Origin: Desulfocapsa sp. | GTDB taxonomy: Bacteria; Desulfobacterota; Desulfobulbia; Desulfobulbales; Desulfocapsaceae | NCBI GenBank assembly: GCA_029942265.1 | Contig: JAOZTO010000110.1 | Span: forward strand, 1 to 7,501 | Reading direction: 5' to 3' | Length of the DNA: 7,501 nt | In this document: positions 6,318-7,501 of the stretch, one piece after another | Numbering within the stretch: the stretch's first letter is position 1 | Layout: each line of letters opens with the position of its first letter | The notes under the pieces: generated by a model | Databases searched by the model: none | What the model was told of the DNA's origin: nothing | Seen by the model: the letters and a program-made list of their open reading frames with translations, nothing else | Translations under genes and position numbers: made by a program

Positions 6318-7058
6318 ATGGACACTGAATTCGAAGCTGGGGCTTTTCTGGTAGATAAGCCTAAGGGATCAAGCTCTTTTTACATTGTTCGTAAAGTACG
6401 AAAAGCTCTTGGAATAAAAAAAGTTGGTCATGCTGGAACTCTAGATCCGTTTGCTACTGGTTTGTTAGTTATATGTGCAGGACGACCAGCAACCAAGCTA
6501 ATAAGCCAGATAATGGAAGGCGAAAAGGAGTATCTTGCCACAGTTCGTCTCGGAATAGAGACAACAACTCAGGATCCCGAGGGAGAAGTCACATCGGTAA
6601 AGTCCGTACCTGCTCTTTCAGCAATTACGGTTGAGGAATGCCTTGAAAAATTTCGAGGAGCAATAGAACAGGTTCCTCCCATCTATTCTGCCCTGAAGCA
6701 TAAAGGAAAGCCCTTGTATCATTATGCCAGAAAAGGGATAGCAATAGAGAAACCACCCCGAAGTATACATATTTTTACCCTCGAACGTACTGATGAAGGT
6801 CAGGAGTTGAATGATGAATCGCCTTATCTCACAATAAAGGTTGTATGTAGCAAGGGGACATATATCAGGACATTAGGGGCTGATATTGGAAAGGCGCTTG
6901 GCTGTGGGGCTTATTTGACAGACTTGCGTCGCACACGAAGTGGTCAGTTTCACGTTCGTGACAGTGTTGCAGGGAAAGATTTATTGGAAGAAGAGGCAAG
7001 GGATAAACTGTTTCAGAAAGTCTTATCTGTTGCTGATGTACGTAATCTATTGCAATAA
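6318..7058 (+). CDS. truB: tRNA pseudouridine(55) synthase TruB
   Basis: TruB converts uridine 55 in the T-loop of nearly all tRNAs to pseudouridine and also acts as a tRNA chaperone. The protein has 246 residues from ATG 6318. The catalytic aspartate is D43 in GHAGTLDPFATGLL. Other family blocks are the opening FLVDKPKGSSSF, KEYLATVRLGIETTTQDPEG, QVPPIYSALKHKGKPLYHYAR, and CSKGTYIRTLGADIG followed by AYLTDLRRTRSGQF in the C-terminal part. A TTG codon at 6315, directly before the ATG, is an alternative start. Neither has a good Shine-Dalgarno (only AAAG at 6311-6314), so translation may depend on coupling with nrnA, which ends 12 bp upstream. Confidence 0.96.
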   Translation: MDTEFEAGAFLVDKPKGSSSFYIVRKVRKALGIKKVGHAGTLDPFATGLLVICAGRPATKLISQIMEGEKEYLATVRLGIETTTQDPEGEVTSVKSVPALSAITVEECLEKFRGAIEQVPPIYSALKHKGKPLYHYARKGIAIEKPPRSIHIFTLERTDEGQELNDESPYLTIKVVCSKGTYIRTLGADIGKALGCGAYLTDLRRTRSGQFHVRDSVAGKDLLEEEARDKLFQKVLSVADVRNLLQ

Positions 7059-7062
7059 ATCT

Positions 7063-7090
7063 GTGACGTGTTACATGATATGGTTATAAC
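7063..7090 (+). promoter_or_regulatory. Possible weak sigma-70 promoter for rpsO
   Basis: GTGACG (7063-7068) resembles a -35 box at four of six positions and lies 16 bases before TATAAC (7085-7090), a fair -10 box. It sits just after truB. Many bacteria have a separate rpsO promoter here, but the match is weak and could be chance in AT-rich DNA. Confidence 0.25.
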
Positions 7091-7139
7091 GTCCCCGCCA
7101 CCGGGACTTGGATAGAAAAAAAGTATAAAAACATTTATA
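7091..7139 (+). promoter_or_regulatory. rpsO leader with two hairpins; possible S15 autoregulatory site
   Basis: GTCCC (7091-7095) pairs with GGGAC (7103-7107) around a 7-base loop; this is the only GC-rich patch in the gap. TATAAA (7124-7129) and TTTATA (7134-7139) form a second, weak AU hairpin just before the ribosome binding site. S15 is known to repress its own mRNA through leader structures that differ between phyla, so this leader is a candidate. I cannot match it to a described rpsO leader class. Confidence 0.3.
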
Positions 7140-7150
7140 TATACAGAAAC

Positions 7151-7156
7151 AGGAGG
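7151..7156 (+). promoter_or_regulatory. rpsO ribosome binding site (perfect AGGAGG)
   Basis: AGGAGG lies six bases before the TTG codon at 7163, the best Shine-Dalgarno in the window. It fixes the start at an unusual TTG; the next residues [10 protein letters not shown] match the normal S15 N terminus. Confidence 0.9.
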
Positions 7157-7162
7157 TTTGTT

Positions 7163-7432
7163 TTGGCACAATCAGCGGTTACAAAAAATGAAATTATAGA
7201 GAAGTTTAAACTTCATTCTAATGATACAGGATCTTCCGAAGTACAGATCGCACTAATTACTGACCGAATTCAGTATTTAACTGATCATTTTAAAACCCAT
7301 AAAAAAGACCATCACTCCCGTCAGGGGTTGTTGAAGCTTGTTGGTCAGAGACGCAGTTTGCTTGATTATCTGAAGAAGAAAGATGTGACGAAGTATCGCA
7401 GTCTCATTGAAGCACTAGGTATTAGAAAATAG
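7163..7432 (+). CDS. rpsO: 30S ribosomal protein S15
   Basis: S15 is a primary binder of the central domain of 16S rRNA (the three-way junction of helices 20-22) and nucleates platform assembly. The protein has 89 residues, the standard length. Conserved blocks are [38 protein letters not shown], the RRSLLDYLK helix, and the ending [12 protein letters not shown]. It starts with TTG behind a strong ribosome binding site. It is separated from truB by 104 bp, so it may have its own promoter and leader control. The gene usually following rpsO is pnp (polynucleotide phosphorylase), which would lie beyond the window. Confidence 0.97.
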   Translation: MAQSAVTKNEIIEKFKLHSNDTGSSEVQIALITDRIQYLTDHFKTHKKDHHSRQGLLKLVGQRRSLLDYLKKKDVTKYRSLIEALGIRK

Positions 7433-7443
7433 TAAATTTTCGA

Positions 7444-7501
7444 CTGGGAGCTTGTCCGAGAATAGGCATTTTGTTCAAAATCGAAGAATTTTCTAAAAAT
7501 A
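7444..7501. repeat. Palindromic dispersed repeat, copy 2 (after rpsO, cut by window end)
   Basis: It begins CTGGGAGCTTGTCCGAGAAT 12 bp after the rpsO stop and matches copy 1 in the infB-rbfA gap: 17 of 20 positions at the left end and 33 of 41 against the minus strand of 4821-4861. Only the left arm is in the window; the centre (TTTTCTAAAAATA) falls at the edge, so a right arm should follow. In the RNA a hairpin here would sit between rpsO and the next gene and could act in termination, processing or 3'-end protection. Confidence 0.75.

Overview
The window is a classic bacterial transcription/translation operon, all on the + strand: (end of an unidentified upstream gene) - nusA - ylxR - infB - rbfA - nrnA (DHH/DHHA1 phosphoesterase) - truB - rpsO. 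The gene order, the long charged linker and duplicated N-terminal domain of IF-2, and the moderately AT-rich composition fit a Desulfobacterota (former Deltaproteobacteria) genome. A relative of the Desulfobulbales or Desulfobacterales is my best guess. That placement is inference from gene order and general style, not from a search.

Layout. Bases 1-111 hold 36 codons of the C-terminal end of an open frame that I cannot identify; rimP would be expected here. nusA (177-1571) overlaps ylxR (1558-1788). A 224-bp gap (1789-2012) follows, packed with inverted repeats: a segment bounded by an 8-bp inverted repeat, then a related long hairpin whose core looks like a two-way intrinsic terminator. infB (2013-4784) follows with a clear ribosome binding site. 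The 110-bp gap after infB holds a long imperfect palindrome that begins at the infB stop codon. rbfA (4895-5323) overlaps nrnA (5313-6305), and truB (6318-7058) starts 12 bp after nrnA. A 104-bp leader with a small GC-rich hairpin precedes rpsO (7163-7432), which starts with TTG behind a perfect AGGAGG. After rpsO the window ends inside a second copy of the palindromic repeat found after infB.

How the genes work together. NusA controls elongation, pausing and termination by RNA polymerase. YlxR is a small RNA-binding protein. IF-2 brings initiator tRNA to the ribosome. RbfA matures the 30S subunit. NrnA degrades very short RNAs and/or pAp. TruB makes pseudouridine 55 in tRNA. S15 is an early 30S assembly protein.

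Novelty. I see no undescribed defence, mobile or metabolic system; the coding content is ordinary core machinery. The points worth a second look are non-coding: two families of palindromic repeats inside the operon's intergenic gaps (one seen twice, at 4781-4861 and 7444-7501), their likely effect on expression of infB, rbfA and the gene after rpsO, and the rpsO leader.
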